A stretch of DNA of 64,000 nucleotides from Cardiocondyla obscurior (Eukaryota > Arthropoda > Insecta > Hymenoptera > Formicidae): NCBI RefSeq assembly GCF_019399895.1, contig NC_091887.1:2976001-3040000 (forward strand), in the 5' to 3' direction. The notes below the pieces were generated by a model. That model saw only the letters and a list, made by a program, of their open reading frames with translations, was not told where the DNA came from and searched no databases. Below, piece by piece: positions 12,313-26,500 of the stretch; positions within the stretch are counted from its first letter, which is position 1; each line of letters starts with the position of its first letter. Made by a program: the position numbers and the translations under genes.

Positions 12313-15300
12313 ACTGTCTTGATTTTTCAATTAGCGCGCGATATAAAGGCCGTTGCAATCGCTCGTTTAATCAAACGGTGCATTCAAGAGGTGCGTATCA
12401 CTGCTCCAAAAGAATATGCCTAATCTCCCACACGAAGATTCGATATTCGCAGTATCCTCGACACCTCGAAAAGAAACAAACCCCTTCGCGGCCGCCACCT
12501 GCTGGTTTACATCACGCTATCGCGCGGACCTGGCCGGCGATTCATGCCGATAATGACGGCTTACGAGCAGCCAGGCCTTTCCTCGGCGGAAAGAGAGAGT
12601 GTCCACGTGTCGAGAAAGGAGGAACGAACGCGTGAAAGAGATGGAGGAGGCGGAGGAACACGTGGTATAATCACGCGGCATTGAAACCACGTATCGCCAC
12701 AATGGCGACAGAGAGGAGAATCGTCGTCATCGTCATCGTTGGCGGCTGCGCACCGGAATGATTAATGCGTCGCCGCATCTCGGCCTCGCAACACTCACGT
12801 CTTAATTCCGCGGCATAATGCCCTTAACGATTTTGTACCGGGCTACGCGTGCTTTTGGTAGCTGATAAGCGCGACAAGCGTTCGGGATCCGCGTTCGTTA
12901 GTCCCCGATTGTTCGGCCCGAGTGTCCGCGCCGGGACGCCGTCATGCACGTTGCGCGGACGCGCAACGCCAATGCCCGTTCGCTGAATCGGTTATTAGCT
13001 AATCGCCGATCGGTTAACGCGGCCGATCGAGAATCAGGCAATTCGCGGCAAGGAAAAGTCGCCGGGTGCCGGTCGGGGCTGCCGACGGGTACTGTACCCA
13101 CCGTTGCATCTTCGCGGAATCGAAAAAGCGAGATCCGATTTGCCCGATTTGTCGCGAGCCGCGCGTCTAATTCTCATCGAGAAGGAGCACTCGGCTTCTT
13201 TGAACGAAGGGAACAATCCCGGTAGGCGCTCGTTCCCAGGCGCGGCGAGCGGTTCTGAACGTTTCCTGAGCACGGCCGAGAAGCTAGTCGGAACTAGTCG
13301 AAAAGGAAGAGTCCGGCGTGCGCTTAAATTGATTTATAGCGAGGGGATGATGAGGCGATGCGCGACGTTAAACGCCGCCTTTACGAGCCGCCGCGCCGCG
13401 CCGCGCCGAGGCCGAACCTCCACCTTTGCCTCTGATTGCGGATCATTAATCAGCGGGGTGTCCCGCGCTACCTCTCGCGCCACGTTAACGCGGAACCCCG
13501 TCTATCTCTCTCCGCGGGATTGAGTCCTTTCTTGGTCTAATTATACATCGGGACGCGCCGCGAATCGGTACGCGCCTCGCGAAATTCCGAATCGTCGAGC
13601 GATGATTGATGGTTACTCTCGCCCCCCTTACCTCTCTCCAGTCTCCTCAGAATACGCGCGTATTTTTCACCCTCTCGTAGAACGGAGACGAAGAGAGAAA
13701 TCTCGAGGTATCGTGACTACGGAATTGTTAGATATATTTTCTAAATTAATATTTTGCCCGAGAAATTATTTTACGAAAATTGCAAGACGGAAGTTCCGCT
13801 CGAGTTACATTCCTCGCGAAAGTGACGATAATTAGCTACATCAGCGGCTCGGAATATGAGCGATTCGCGCCATCAATCGTTGTCTGAGCGGTTCCACCCG
13901 GTCCCTTTGTGTCGATGTTTGCACGGCGGATCAAACGGTGTTTGGTCAAATACTTAGTCGCGCCTGTCTAATCTAGTAGCACTAAGACGGGCGCTCGTGG
14001 CGTTTATCGGGTCCCCATTGTTTGCTCGTACCGATCGGCGCCGTTTTGTAAGGATTTGACTCGGACAGGCGGCGTAACGCTACCCGTTTGCGCGGCTTAA
14101 AGGATTTTATCTGCGTTCCGAGCCGCGTTTTGTTTGAGGACTGAACAGGTGGTGCGATCGCTATCGGCTCCCTTTTTCTTTTTTTTTTCTCCGGGCATCA
14201 CCATCTCGGTCAGCAAACTTCTACCCGCTCATTAATTTTCTCGTCTTCGAATAGCTGCAATTATTTTTATTCGTCGCTTAAATGAATCGAAGACAAGCGT
14301 AAAATGCATATTAATCGGTGTCAAACTTTTGCCCCCGCGCACAATTGAGTTACTAGAGACACAGAGCGGGATCTAAACGCGACGATCAAGGATCATGACC
14401 TCCCGATGGACGTACGGCGGGAAAAAAAAGGAAAAAAAAAACGCGGTACGTGGGGTGCACTGATTGCGGCGACCATAAATTCGCTTAATATCTTCATATG
14501 GCGGCGATCGGGGAAGGGTTTGAAGCCGCTGGGACAAATGCCCAACATTCTCTCCCGCTCTCCGCCGGTCTCTCCGTCGCTCTTTACCGTTAAATCCACG
14601 AAGGGTGGCATAATGCGGCTCACGATCCGCCGGCTCGATATCGGAAGAGGGATAAACAAGCGATTTTTGCAGCCATTTGGTGGCACGCACTTGATGGATT
14701 GCGCGGAAGTGCAAACGCGCGATAGTGGATTTAAATAAAATTTAATTATTCTACTGATTACAACAATGTTATCCCGTTAAGCGATTATAATTGCGTGATA
14801 CTGGGGGATGGCGCAAGGCTAGATACTTTTAAGTTTCTCGCGCAGAAAAAAAGTAACTTTTTACGAACTCGTTTCTGCAAATAAATAATATAGTTATATT
14901 AATTGTTTTAGCATTGAAAAAATTAAAATTAAAAAATCTGTTTCTTTATTATATATATTTTTTTTTTGGTAATGAAATGTTTTTTCAATTATAAATTTAA
15001 ACGCTCGCGTGACTCCAGCTGATACCTTGCAAAATCCAAGTATCCTTTAGCCTTGAGATAAGTTGGCAAAACGCAGGATGAGATAGCAACGGTGTAAAAA
15101 CGAGGAGCGTGAAAGGGGGCGCGAGGGAAGTGCAAGCGATTCGTCACAGATATTATTTGAAGGGGCTCCCTCGTGGAGCAGGGGCACAATACAAGTCAAC
15201 ACGGCTGTCTGCGTAATGAAGTAGTTTCTGGAGGGTCGGGTCCCACCTAACATAGCGAAGACGAGGCCAGAGGGGAGCCAGTAATTGGGGGGTAGGCCAC

Positions 15301-17520
15301 TCTACCCGCAACCCCCAGGGGGACGACGAAAACCCCTAACATATGCTCTTCACGGTCCTCTTTCTCCTATACTTCTTCTCGCTCGCTCTTTCTAGCCGTA
15401 TCATCGAGCTCTTTTTTTTATCAAAACGAGCAATTCGATCTGCGTGTAATAGATAAATCTATATCTCGGAGTTTTGTTATCATGAATCTCGGTTATTTTA
15501 TTTTATTATATTTTTTTTTTACACGTAAATAAAAAAATATTCTTTAAAAATTGATTGATTCAGAAATCTTGAGCTTTTAATCAATTTATCTTCAATCACA
15601 AAATATAAAATTGTTTTTAAATTGTAAAAAAAATTTTTTTTTTTTTAATGTTGCTCTCGAACTCTCGATTTCTCGTACAATAATTCTGATACTTCTTCAG
15701 TCGGTCTTATTTGGTTTGCCGAGACCAATCGCGACGCCGGATAAATGTCGTCGTCGCGCTCACCTGTCAGATTCACGTGACCGCCGGCGGCTTTTCCGCG
15801 GCGGGGGTGAATACGTCGCCCTTACCTACGTTTTTCACGTCGTATTTCCACGTGACTTCCATGTGCTCGTTAGCGTCGGCTTTGAGTGAAATCGAGAGCG
15901 TTCGACGTCACCATGGTATATGGAAGGAGAAAGAGAGAGATAGACGAGAGAAGAGGGCACGTGGGAAAGAAAGAGACGCGAACGAGAGTTGAACCACGTC
16001 GGCGAAGTTCCTCTCTAATTGGGGTGCGATGGCGACTGGCGCACAGGGATGAAATCCCCGGCTACCGTCCTCTTCAAGCACCGACCCTCTTCGTGACCGA
16101 TTGCGTGCTCCGCTCTATAGGATTTTCGATTGAAGACACGCTCACAAAAAAGGGCTAACTCTTGACGTTAAAAAAAAAGGAAGAGAAAAAGAAAAAAAAA
16201 GAAAAGAAAGAAATTAAAACGTTTTCATGCAATTTTTAATGCATTCATAAAGTTGTAAATTTCTCCTTTCTAGAATTTGATAAAAATTATATTTTTTATA
16301 TTTATTGGAACTCGAAAATATCTTTAGGTTTTTGCAATTTATGACGTATAAAAGTTTGTAGTTTGTTAAATTTTCTTTTACTCTTTGAAAACAGTGAATC
16401 AATTTTTTTTACTTTACATACTTTGCTGCACAAATATATTTTAAAACAGATTTAATAGTTCGGTGACGATAGATCGAATTCGCTCCCCGCGCAATTTCCC
16501 CATCAGATTTCGTGGTATTTTAAACGTATACAAAAATCATTCGCCACTGCACCGGTGAATGTTTAACATAAATAGCGGAAGTGATCGCATTAGGTCCACG
16601 CGTTAACCTCGGCTAAGCGTGAACGTTTCTTGTGTACGTTCCTCACCCCGCGGTACACACCGCCCTCCCAGGTTCGGGTTTATTGCGTTTTGTGTTACGT
16701 TAAGCTTTCGGCGTACACAAAAGGTGCGCCGACGGTTAATGCGGGGTGACGTGTGTTTATAAATATGTGACTGCCGACTGTCGAGGGGTCGTTCGACAAC
16801 GTGTTCCGGCATCGAATCCTCTACGTAATTTCGCCACCATAAATCACCACGTGAACGTTATCGCGGCCGAGAACAAAAACGCCGAATATTAAATAATTGA
16901 GGACGGATTAGGAACAATTAATTGTAATTGCAATTGAATTGATGAACGGACGGCCCTCGAGGTTTCTCACGTGCCGGCTGCATAAAATCAATTTCTGCTG
17001 TAATAATTTTGCGCGTCTTTTTCCACCCTCGATGTGTCTAAACTTTTCTGCCATATTCCTCTCGCAGTTTGTTATGTTACAGAAGTCTCCTTTTATCCCG
17101 AGAAACTCGACACAGCCTGCCGAGCCCTCCGCTTTGTCAGAATAGCCTCTCACCTCCCCTTTCCTCCCCCGACTTCCTTCCCATCGCGACCCTCGCAACT
17201 CGCTCTCTTGGCCGCCTGGTTTCCACCCCGTTTCCACCGGTTCTCACCCCTGCCTCCTCTTTCCTCCCTTCTTTCCTCTCTTCCCGTCAGAGCTAACCTT
17301 CCTTACGAAGAGTGAAATTACCTTCGTTACGCGAAACTCGGCTCGCCCCAACCCCTGTATCGAATTTGCTGTCTTTTTTTTTTTTTTTTTTTTCAACGTC
17401 CCTTCCCTTTCGCTCTTGCCTCCGCTTCCTTTTTCTTTTTCCGAAGCACTATGTATAACCATCTACAAAATATATGAATATTCTGAGAGAAAAAAAAAAA
17501 AAAAAAAAAAGAATGCTCTC

Positions 17521-20500
17521 TCCGAGAAAAGAAGAAGAAATATGTATATGCACATTAATAAATAAATATATCTTTTACGGGAGAAAGAAAATGTATGTAC
17601 ACATGTACATGGGCGTTAAGAGAAAGATTTTATTGCGCTATTTTTGCTACCTCCTCCGAACGGCCGTTGGGGATGATGCTACGAAAGTAATGGTTCCTTC
17701 AGAGACCGAGCAACCCGAGTCGCTACGTGACGCCCGGGATTTATGGTCAGTCGTGACGACGACTTTTTATTATTTTCTGTCCAACGGTGTGTCGCGCACA
17801 CGCGCGCTCCGGACAAGGGGGAGGGAGAAGGGGGACGGGAAGCGGAGGCGAGGCCGTCGGGCGATGGGGGAGACGATAAGCGGGAGGATACCCGGGAGGT
17901 TATTCCACCACGCCGGGGAAGTAAATTAGACAACACTTAGATTGTGTACGCGATATTAAGAGAGGCACACCAAACAGAGATTACTTTGAGATTTCTATAG
18001 TTCCCAGAATCCGACATTCGAGTTCCACTTTCTTCTCTCGAAGCTCTCCCCCCTTCCCCCCTCTTCTCTAATATCTATCGCCACCGACGCTGCAACAAAA
18101 GGATTCTGCCTTACGGGTTCCGGTTTCGTCGCGCACCTGGGACACGAGGGGTGCCCTGGACCCGCACGATGAGGATTATTATCTACGTGAAGATAAATGG
18201 AGTTCATTGGCGAACGATCAATCGCGCGCCGAGGGGGAATCATCACGTCATTGTACGAAAGTACCTTGTCAAATCTGCTACACGGAGATTTGCCACTCGC
18301 GTTAGGGAGCGGGGGATCTAACGGGAGACAGTGGCCGTTTTGGATCTCATTCAAATTAGATCGTTCTCAATTGAGAAGCTCGCGCTTCTGAAAGAATATT
18401 CACGGGTGTACGATCATAGATTTTTTTTTTCTTTTTTTCTTAATTACAACAGGCTTTTGTGATATAAGTACGGACTTTGTATTAGGTATGCTTTGTTTCA
18501 CATGTAATATAAATCGAAAGAGAAACACTGTCGGTATAATAATGACTTACACGTCCGATTTTCGAGCGCGTGCATCCGGATACACGTCATCTTTCACACC
18601 TCGCGCGGTGTCTCTCGACCTGAAGAGAATCCGCGACATCGATTGTAACGAGTGATTAGTCACGGCCGTTCCGAACGGAAGGTCTCCTTTCGGTCCTCCG
18701 TTTACTCGAACGGCGTCTTTTGAAAATAGCTCGGATTCCGCGGCACGCCCTGCCTTCCTTTCCTCCACGCGTCATTAGCGTCCCTAAGGGCGGGAGGCCC
18801 TTCTTGCGGGAAAGAAGCCGGGTGAGGCCACGAGGAACCAACGGGGTTCACACCCCCGCAGACGTATCACGTGTCACCCACGCAATGAGCTGGCGCCAGG
18901 ATCATCGCGCTGCAGTCCGTTTTCGGCCGCCCTTTGTGGCGGCCCGCAAAAATGCCCGATCAGGGCACACGTGCGGCCGAGGTCACTTTCACGACGTTAA
19001 CCCTCCGGCGATCGCAAAAGCGCGACGGATTACGCGAAGGAAGTTGAATGCATTTTCTATTTTTTTTTCTTTTTTTTTATCTCGCTCTTTAGTAATTGTT
19101 ATTCTTCTAATAAAAATGTAATTCCTCGAAGAAATATCTCAAGTTCTCGGAATCGCATTGATTTCCCGAATGAATAATTTTGGAACGAAGTTCCTGAGAG
19201 CAAGGCGATCTGTTGTATTATATTTCACTTCAAATACCTTGTTAGCATCGATAACAATCCGCACTTTCATCACGGAGCGTGCAATGCTACGGTCGTGCGA
19301 ATTTTTCTCGTTATATCAAGTGGCAAGCCGAGCTTGATAACGAGTAATTTATTTTTTATATTTTTTTATTTCTCGATTGTCGCAATTCTCGGTCAAAAAA
19401 TAATTCGAAATGTCTTCACGGGAGATACGATTTTTAAACAGTAATTGCTCAAAGCCTTACGTTAATTAATTAAGTAATAAATTAATTTTCTTTGACCGCA
19501 CGATTGGCAACAAGATTAATTTTTCCATGTGGAAGCAAGTATTTTTTTTTTTTTTTACGTTTGTTTCTACGAGCGGTTGAACTGCCAGTTAGCTCGTCGT
19601 GATTTTCCAAAATGCGGGACGTGGAAAATTCGCGAGAGGCGTCACGGCGGCGAATCTCGGTGGTGGACCAAAAAAAGGAAAAGGACATGATGGAGGCTCG
19701 TCGAGCATTTTATGAATAATGATAGCAAGAAACGTTCGCCGGCGAGCGAGGCGTACGGTGGGCGTTCCTCGCTTTTTTACGTTTCACTTTTATGAGTCCA
19801 TTCGGTTTTACTTGGTGGTGGAGGCACTACACGTCCGGCGGGCATCAAGTGAACCGTCACGACGCCGCGCCGATCCACGATCTAACTATTTCCTGCGACG
19901 AAACTTATCTACGTTATTCCGTACGGGCGGCGCGCGGACACCATGCTGGAGATATAACAAAGTCAAAAAAGCGTGAGCAATAAAAAAACGAGCATCCTAC
20001 GAATTAACGAATAGATACCATTTACTTCTCAATTATTTTAATTTTATTTATTTTATTTTATTTTATTTACTTGTTTTTTTTTTTTTTTTAGACATTGCTC
20101 TCTCAAATCTGCACGCAAGCTGAATATTTAATTCCAGCTTGCTATAAATTCTTCAACTTTCAAAACCTTCTCTTATTCCAAAATTCCAGGCATATTATCT
20201 CTCGGCGAAACAGTTAAATTTGCAGCTCTACGCTTTCGAGTTACGTGTCATTTAATTTCCAGACGGTCGTCAGTTTCCTTCTGGGTTCTCTAAAATCCAA
20301 ACTTGTGGGATATAACGTGGTCGCGGTAAAAAATTAAAAACTCTTGAGTTTTTATATCCTACGAGGTCGTATTTCCTCTCCTGATTTCGTAGAATCGCCA
20401 ACCCGCTGCGCTTCCGTTCTCGCCTCGCCGCGTAGTCCCCGGTTTTCGCGCTTCGTTTTGTTGAAATCTGCCGCGCAAAGGGCGCGACGTGGCCTTTCCT

Positions 20501-23500
20501 CGAGGTCGAGAGGCAGCGCCCAGCAGGTGCTCTCGCGTATCATATTTACGACAGAGCTGACCTCGGGCCGATCGAAATAAGTTCTCCGCACGGAGTGCGA
20601 GGCACACGTGGTCCGATATTCCGCACATGCCGACCGTGCAAGAACGCGTCTTCTCATCTCCCGCTCTCCGTACGGATCCCGATTTATGTGTGGCCCCGCG
20701 ATCGGACGAATAACGATCTGTAAAGAGGTTTGTAAAGTTGGCGGGTAGCGAGAACCCCGTGGCGTGCTCGCTACGGCCCCCCCTCGACGAGATCGTCGAG
20801 GCATCGACGCGGCTCACGCCTCGGCACAAACTTTGTTGGGATCCCGATAGATCTGTCTTGCCATTTCATCTTCTCTCGGCTGTGAAACACGCGTTCTGCG
20901 TGACGAAACTCAATTCAGTTCTTCAAATCGATCTATGATTTTTAATCGTTAAATTAGAGTATTTTTACATGACTTTAATTAAAAAAAAAATAGGCTACAC
21001 ACAATTTATATAATTAATTATGTTTTAAACATTCTGCTAATAATTTTTTTTTTTAATTCAAACGACGAAAATAAAATATATTGAGAAGTATACTTATTCC
21101 CTTATATTAATGCTCGCGAATATTAGAGACGTCGACGAGACTCACTCGACACGTGATACAATATTTTTCTTCGGCTTGAAACTTTCGAAAGTTCTTCTTA
21201 TCCCTCTGGTCCTGCTTGTTCCTTTCCTGCGTCTCGCTTCTCATTCTTCCCGACGGTGTTTCTCGAGATATGATCGATGATGTCGTGTCACGGACCGGAC
21301 GACATGAAACCGGCTACTAACTCTCCTCCTCGCCGTTTTCGATCTGTCGCTTATCATCCTCCGTAAAGAAATATCTTTTTTTTTTTTTTTTTCTTCGTTG
21401 GAATATATTGCAACGGAATATCGTACAAGCTTTTGAGATCAATGCCCTGCTAATTGATAAAGGTTTGTTATGACAATCAATATAATGTATAAAATAATAT
21501 AATTTTAATATTAATGTACACGCGTATAAAAATTGTAATTTTTAATTATATTGATTTCTTCAGGCTTACTGTGCTACAAAAATTTATACGCGAAAGAATT
21601 TTATTTGACATTAAAATCGACGACTCGAAGTCTCAACCAAGAATCTGTGAATACGTTTGGTATTATCGCGAAAGATGTACGTTGCGTTTATCTAAAAATC
21701 ATCTTCGCGAAGTAGAAAGGCAAAGAGAATGGCGATGTATCGGCGCAACAAAGTAGTCAAGTTTGCCCGGCCGGTCGAACATTTTTCGTGTCGAGCCGGT
21801 TTCTGCACACCTACACGGCGTCGCGTGGGCCCCGAGACAATCGCCACCTACGAGTCCATTCTTTCGCCCAGCGGCGCGTGCTTGTATAAATGCGATCAAA
21901 GATTTACGGTTTTCCTGAGTTACGGCCAATTAATTAAACCGAAAGCAGGAAGGTAGGGCGGTCCGGCCAGGTACTTTCGAAACTTCACCTTGCGGTTCTC
22001 CGAGATTAACGTTTCGACCCGGCGACGCGTGATCAACATGTTTTAATAAGTTATAAAAATTCTCTCCCCCAAAAAAATTTTTTTTTAACAATAGCTAACT
22101 GCGTCTGCGTTAATCGATAAAAATATTTTAATTAATAGCACTTTAATTAATTTTGAAAATTAGGATAAAGCTGGAATATTTCGCAATAGCATAGTATTTC
22201 TCCTTTCCGAGAGGATAACGCTTTACCACGCGACACCGCCTCGGAACGTCGTTCTACATCTCGCAGGTCCCCGGAAAGGCGGGTGTCTCATTCACGCGAC
22301 TAATCACACGCGACGCGTTCTCGAGGGGGTACAGGGCTGATGATCACCTCGGGGGCGAGGCTGGTGCCGCGCTGGGTGGTCCGACACGAGAGCGCACTCC
22401 CCCGGCTTCCTGAATGGAACGCGCGGCTCGTTGTCGCGGCGGCGTCGTTTTCACACATCCCCCTAGCGTCGTCGGATTTCAGATGTAGGCGCGACCGGGG
22501 AGCGATGTCGCGCCGAGAGCGTCGAGGAAGCGCGCGAAGGTCCGGTGACGACCTAATGAGGAACAACCGGGGCGCGGTCCCGCTGCCATCTGGTTACCAG
22601 CTTCCACGGGACACTGACGTCTCCCCCGCGTTCCCTTCACGCGCTCACGGGAAATTGATGTGGCCCGAGAATTAATGATCCTCGCCCGCTTCCAGGAAGA
22701 GGAAAACACGAGGCTTCGATCGAGGCGCGTCTTGAGGCCAGAAACTGCCTCTTACGAAGACGGCGGCGGCCAGAGGCCCGGAGGCTTCGGTATCGACGGG
22801 AACCGCGGCGTCTCCTTCCTTCATCCTCCGGGCCGCCGAGATGAGAGAGACGTTCCTCGATTTCTCTTTCGCGTATAAATTACAATATCAACGACACTCG
22901 TGGCTTCGATTATTCAAAATCTGTACATCTATCAACGGCGCGAATGTAATTTGCATATAATTTACGTAATCGGTTTCTCACGCCGTGTCACGGCGAAAAT
23001 AAACGGCCGCGACATAGAGAAACGGAAAATCCAACGTCGTTGATGCGCGTTCGAAGACGAAAGTGGCTAATAATTAAAGAGATTAACAAGAAGGGCAAGA
23101 TGAATGTAGCGCGTGTCTCGGCGCCAACGACTGTTGGCGATAATCTTCGCGTCACTTCGAGGAACGTTGCGTGAGTCGATCGGCGCCGCGCGTATCGCGT
23201 ACACGCCTCGCGTGTAACAAGTTTCGCGATGATTTACGCACTTCGCGCCCTCGGAACTAATCCGTATATTTGTTTATTCATCGAGACAACGAGGGAAGAC
23301 CGCGAAGCTCGCACACCCCGCTCTCGGCTTCGCCCTCAACCTCTCGCCAGGGATCTTCCACCGGTGATTTAAGGTTTCGGGTTTCGATGCACTTCGCCGG
23401 TCCGCGCTGTTTACCATTCGCTTGGATTTATCGCCCGAAAGAGATAGCGAATAAATGAGAGCGAGAAAGGGTGATCGGGTTTTACACTCCGATCCCGCGG

Positions 23501-26500
23501 GAATCTATCTCCTTTTTTTTTCTTTTTTTTTTTTTTTTGAGTGAGAGAATTTTTTAATTTAAGCGTTTTAATTTCGTAATTTACTTGCTTACTGTTATAT
23601 GCTCTTCTAATAATTATCGCTACGATTTTGTGACAAAATTCAACAGTGCTTCTTTATAAGGGTTTCGCGTATCGTCGATTTTTTTTACTGACGCGGAAAA
23701 TATCACGCGTGACGTAACCGCCCGTAACTCCTCGATGCCGCCACCAACGTCGTGGTCATTGTTTATTCTTAACGAGGCGGCTTATTAGCTAATTATGCCG
23801 CGATGCGTTATTACGACGCGCCGTCGCGGCGCCAACATTGTTCCTTCCTTCCAAGATCGCCGCGAGATTGACGCGCGGGGACGTTCATCGCCGATGAGTA
23901 ATATCGTCCGGAAAACATTCCCGTTCTCGTCTTTCATTAAAGCTCGTCCGTGTATCGAGCGATGTACCGATAAATCGATTAAACCCAACAGATACGTCCG
24001 AAAATTACACTCCACCGACGTCGAAAGCAGACCCTCGATGGGGAAGGGCTTGCGCCCGACAATCCGCCGGTGACTGCAGGAAAAAAGGGAACGAAAAGGG
24101 TAAAAATTCTAATTAATTGACGGCCGATCTCGCGCAAGACCCGTGCACCGTTAATTGGCAGCTTATGAACGAACTCGTGGGCTCGTTAGCGTGCGCGAGC
24201 GTCACACGTGGCCGGGCGTTCGCGCACGTGGTGCCTGCCTTGTTGTCACGACGGTGCGTTATTTCGGCATCACCGACGGTGGAGGCGGCGCAGGCGACAC
24301 GCAGGTACCAGGGTGCGACAAAAGCGGCAGCTAACAACGGCGACACAGGTGCAGCGGTCACCGCGATCAATCGCGAACAACGGCCCGTCGAACCGTAACA
24401 GCTTTAATGACGTAATCTTGCCTATCCCGCTCCCGCGTCGCCGATCGCGGACTACTTAGAGATCGACCCCTCGATTCCCCGACGCGATCTTCAAATAAAA
24501 AGCAAAGCTTGAAAAAGTAGGTATTGTTAAAATAATTCTTTTGTAGCGACGCTTGTTGAAATGTAACTATGTTGCATTATAAAATCAAAAAAAAGTATCA
24601 AATTATGAAAAAAGTGTTTTTTTTTTTAATTATAATTGAGGAGTAGTCAATTAAAAATTTTAGGCTTTATTGCAGGACGCAAGTGCTACCTTCGAGCGCC
24701 AAAGTTGAAACCTGGGTGTCGCAAATACCATCTCGCTGGCAAATTCTATCACGACTCGAGCTTAGGACCGCGCGGTAGGAGACGTTGAATGGCCCAGATC
24801 ACCACGTGGGCGATCGCGATGACAAATACGCAGGGGAGTGCAACAACCATGCGTGTCTTCTCGCGCGGTCCCGCCTACCGACTTTGCTCGGCAGCGATGC
24901 GTACTGTTACACATATCGCGAACGACGACGGTACATCGCGACGCAAAAGTCGTCCTTTTGCTCGTCGGGCGCTTTGAAACCGACGCGTTTATGCGTGTGT
25001 CACGCGCGGTCGATTATATTGTCCGCTCGATCGTCGATTTATTAATTAAACTGTCGCATAGCCCGTTTATTATAATGACAATCGATACGCCGCTTGTCAA
25101 AGATCACAAATTGCGCGCGGAGCGTAACTGGACGTCCGCTCTCGTGATAACGACTCACTCTTACGATCGCTCGGTTTGTAACGAAGCGACGGTTCTTCGC
25201 GGACTGTACTCTCGGAATTAATGGAACGCAATTAACTCACGTTTAGCACAAGCGCGGAGAATTCATCGGCGACTCCTATCGCGATAATTGTCGACCGGAG
25301 TACTCGCGGACGGTCCCTGCCCGCCAGGAGGAAAAGGGGTGAGGCCGATGCGAGTTTTGTTCGCGGTTGTACCAACGTGACATCTCGCAGCTATTACGCT
25401 GACTCGCGGCGGCAGGTGCAACATTGCTCACTGTCCCCGCGCCGATATATTCAAATGCCCGACCGCCGCCGTTCGGCTTGCCATTTTGCAACGAGGGCCC
25501 CCCCTCGCCCCTGTCATCTCTCTTCGGTCTAAGTGCCTTGCCTCTCGCCCTTGCCGTCTTCCTAGGTACTCTCCGCGGTCTATACGCGTGACTCTCGCGC
25601 CTCGTTTCTTTTTTTCTTTTTTTTTTCCCTCCTCTCGGGCTTCCTTTTCCTCTTCGCCCGTCGTCTCTCTTTTCGGCGCGCCCGTGAGCCGCTAATTAGC
25701 GCGGACTTTGCGCGCCGCGCGGATCCGTGGAATCCGCGCGGGTTATTTGTCACCCAGAGGAAGTTTCCTCTCCTGGTCTCTCTCCTTACCCCGCGCTCTC
25801 ACGCCTTTCTTCTTGCTCCTCTCCTTCATCTCGCGCTCCTCCAGAATTCTGCGCGCGCGACCCTCTAACGGCACCCCGTCTGTTCACCGCTGGAATCAGC
25901 GGTCTTCCTTTTTCCTTGCAGCTCTTAGTGACGGCTCCTTCAATGCGCTTTATCTACTGTCGCGGCCACCGCGCAATTTTGCCGTGCGTCTATCATCTCA
26001 GATACGTTCGTTGATCTTTTTCTCGAGCAGTAATATTTATTGAAAGCCCGACGAGCAGTAAGAATAAACACGAGACGAGAAATATAAGAGAAATTTATTC
26101 TGCAAATTGATTAAAAATTAAAATAAAAGTTCCGGATTTGTATTTAGAATTTATTTTTTTTCTAAAGATCTAGGTTTCCAGCTTTAAATTTCTAATTAAA
26201 AATTATAAGAAATTTTTTTAGGAATTATTCTAAATCGATTTGTTAGAGCTCTGGGAATTTTTGATGTTCAAAAGATCCTACTATGGAACTATAGCTTTCA
26301 CGGTACACTCCCTATTCAAGTTTATCCAACGTATTTAGGGGACTACGTGCTGCGCTACGGGGTATGAATAAATAGCACCGTGCCCGCGTCTCCTCTCTCG
26401 TTCTCCCCCGTCTCTCTTTTGCCTCGCCGTGCTCCGCTTTGACCGGCTGAGGGGCGAAGGGGCGAGGGAACGGGCGGAGGGTGAGCACGTGGCTTTTGAT

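Larger units (their letters stand above)
9001..17520. other. no gene seen; homopolymer tracts and pyrimidine-rich blocks
   Basis: Holds A25 at 9044-9068, A26 at 9881-9906, a TTTTA-rich tract at 12265-12312, a 44-nt polypurine run at 16170-16213, T20 at 17374-17393 and A21 at 17490-17510. The + strand is pyrimidine-rich at about 9.64-9.70, 10.70-10.79 and 17.14-17.30 kb. Frames such as plus 11206-11880 are long but overlap other frames and have no motif I recognise. Confidence 0.6.

Noticed and set aside
15290..15307. 6-bp hairpin GGGTAG/CTACCC
   Set aside because: Short stem expected by chance in 64 kb; nothing around it suggests an RNA gene.
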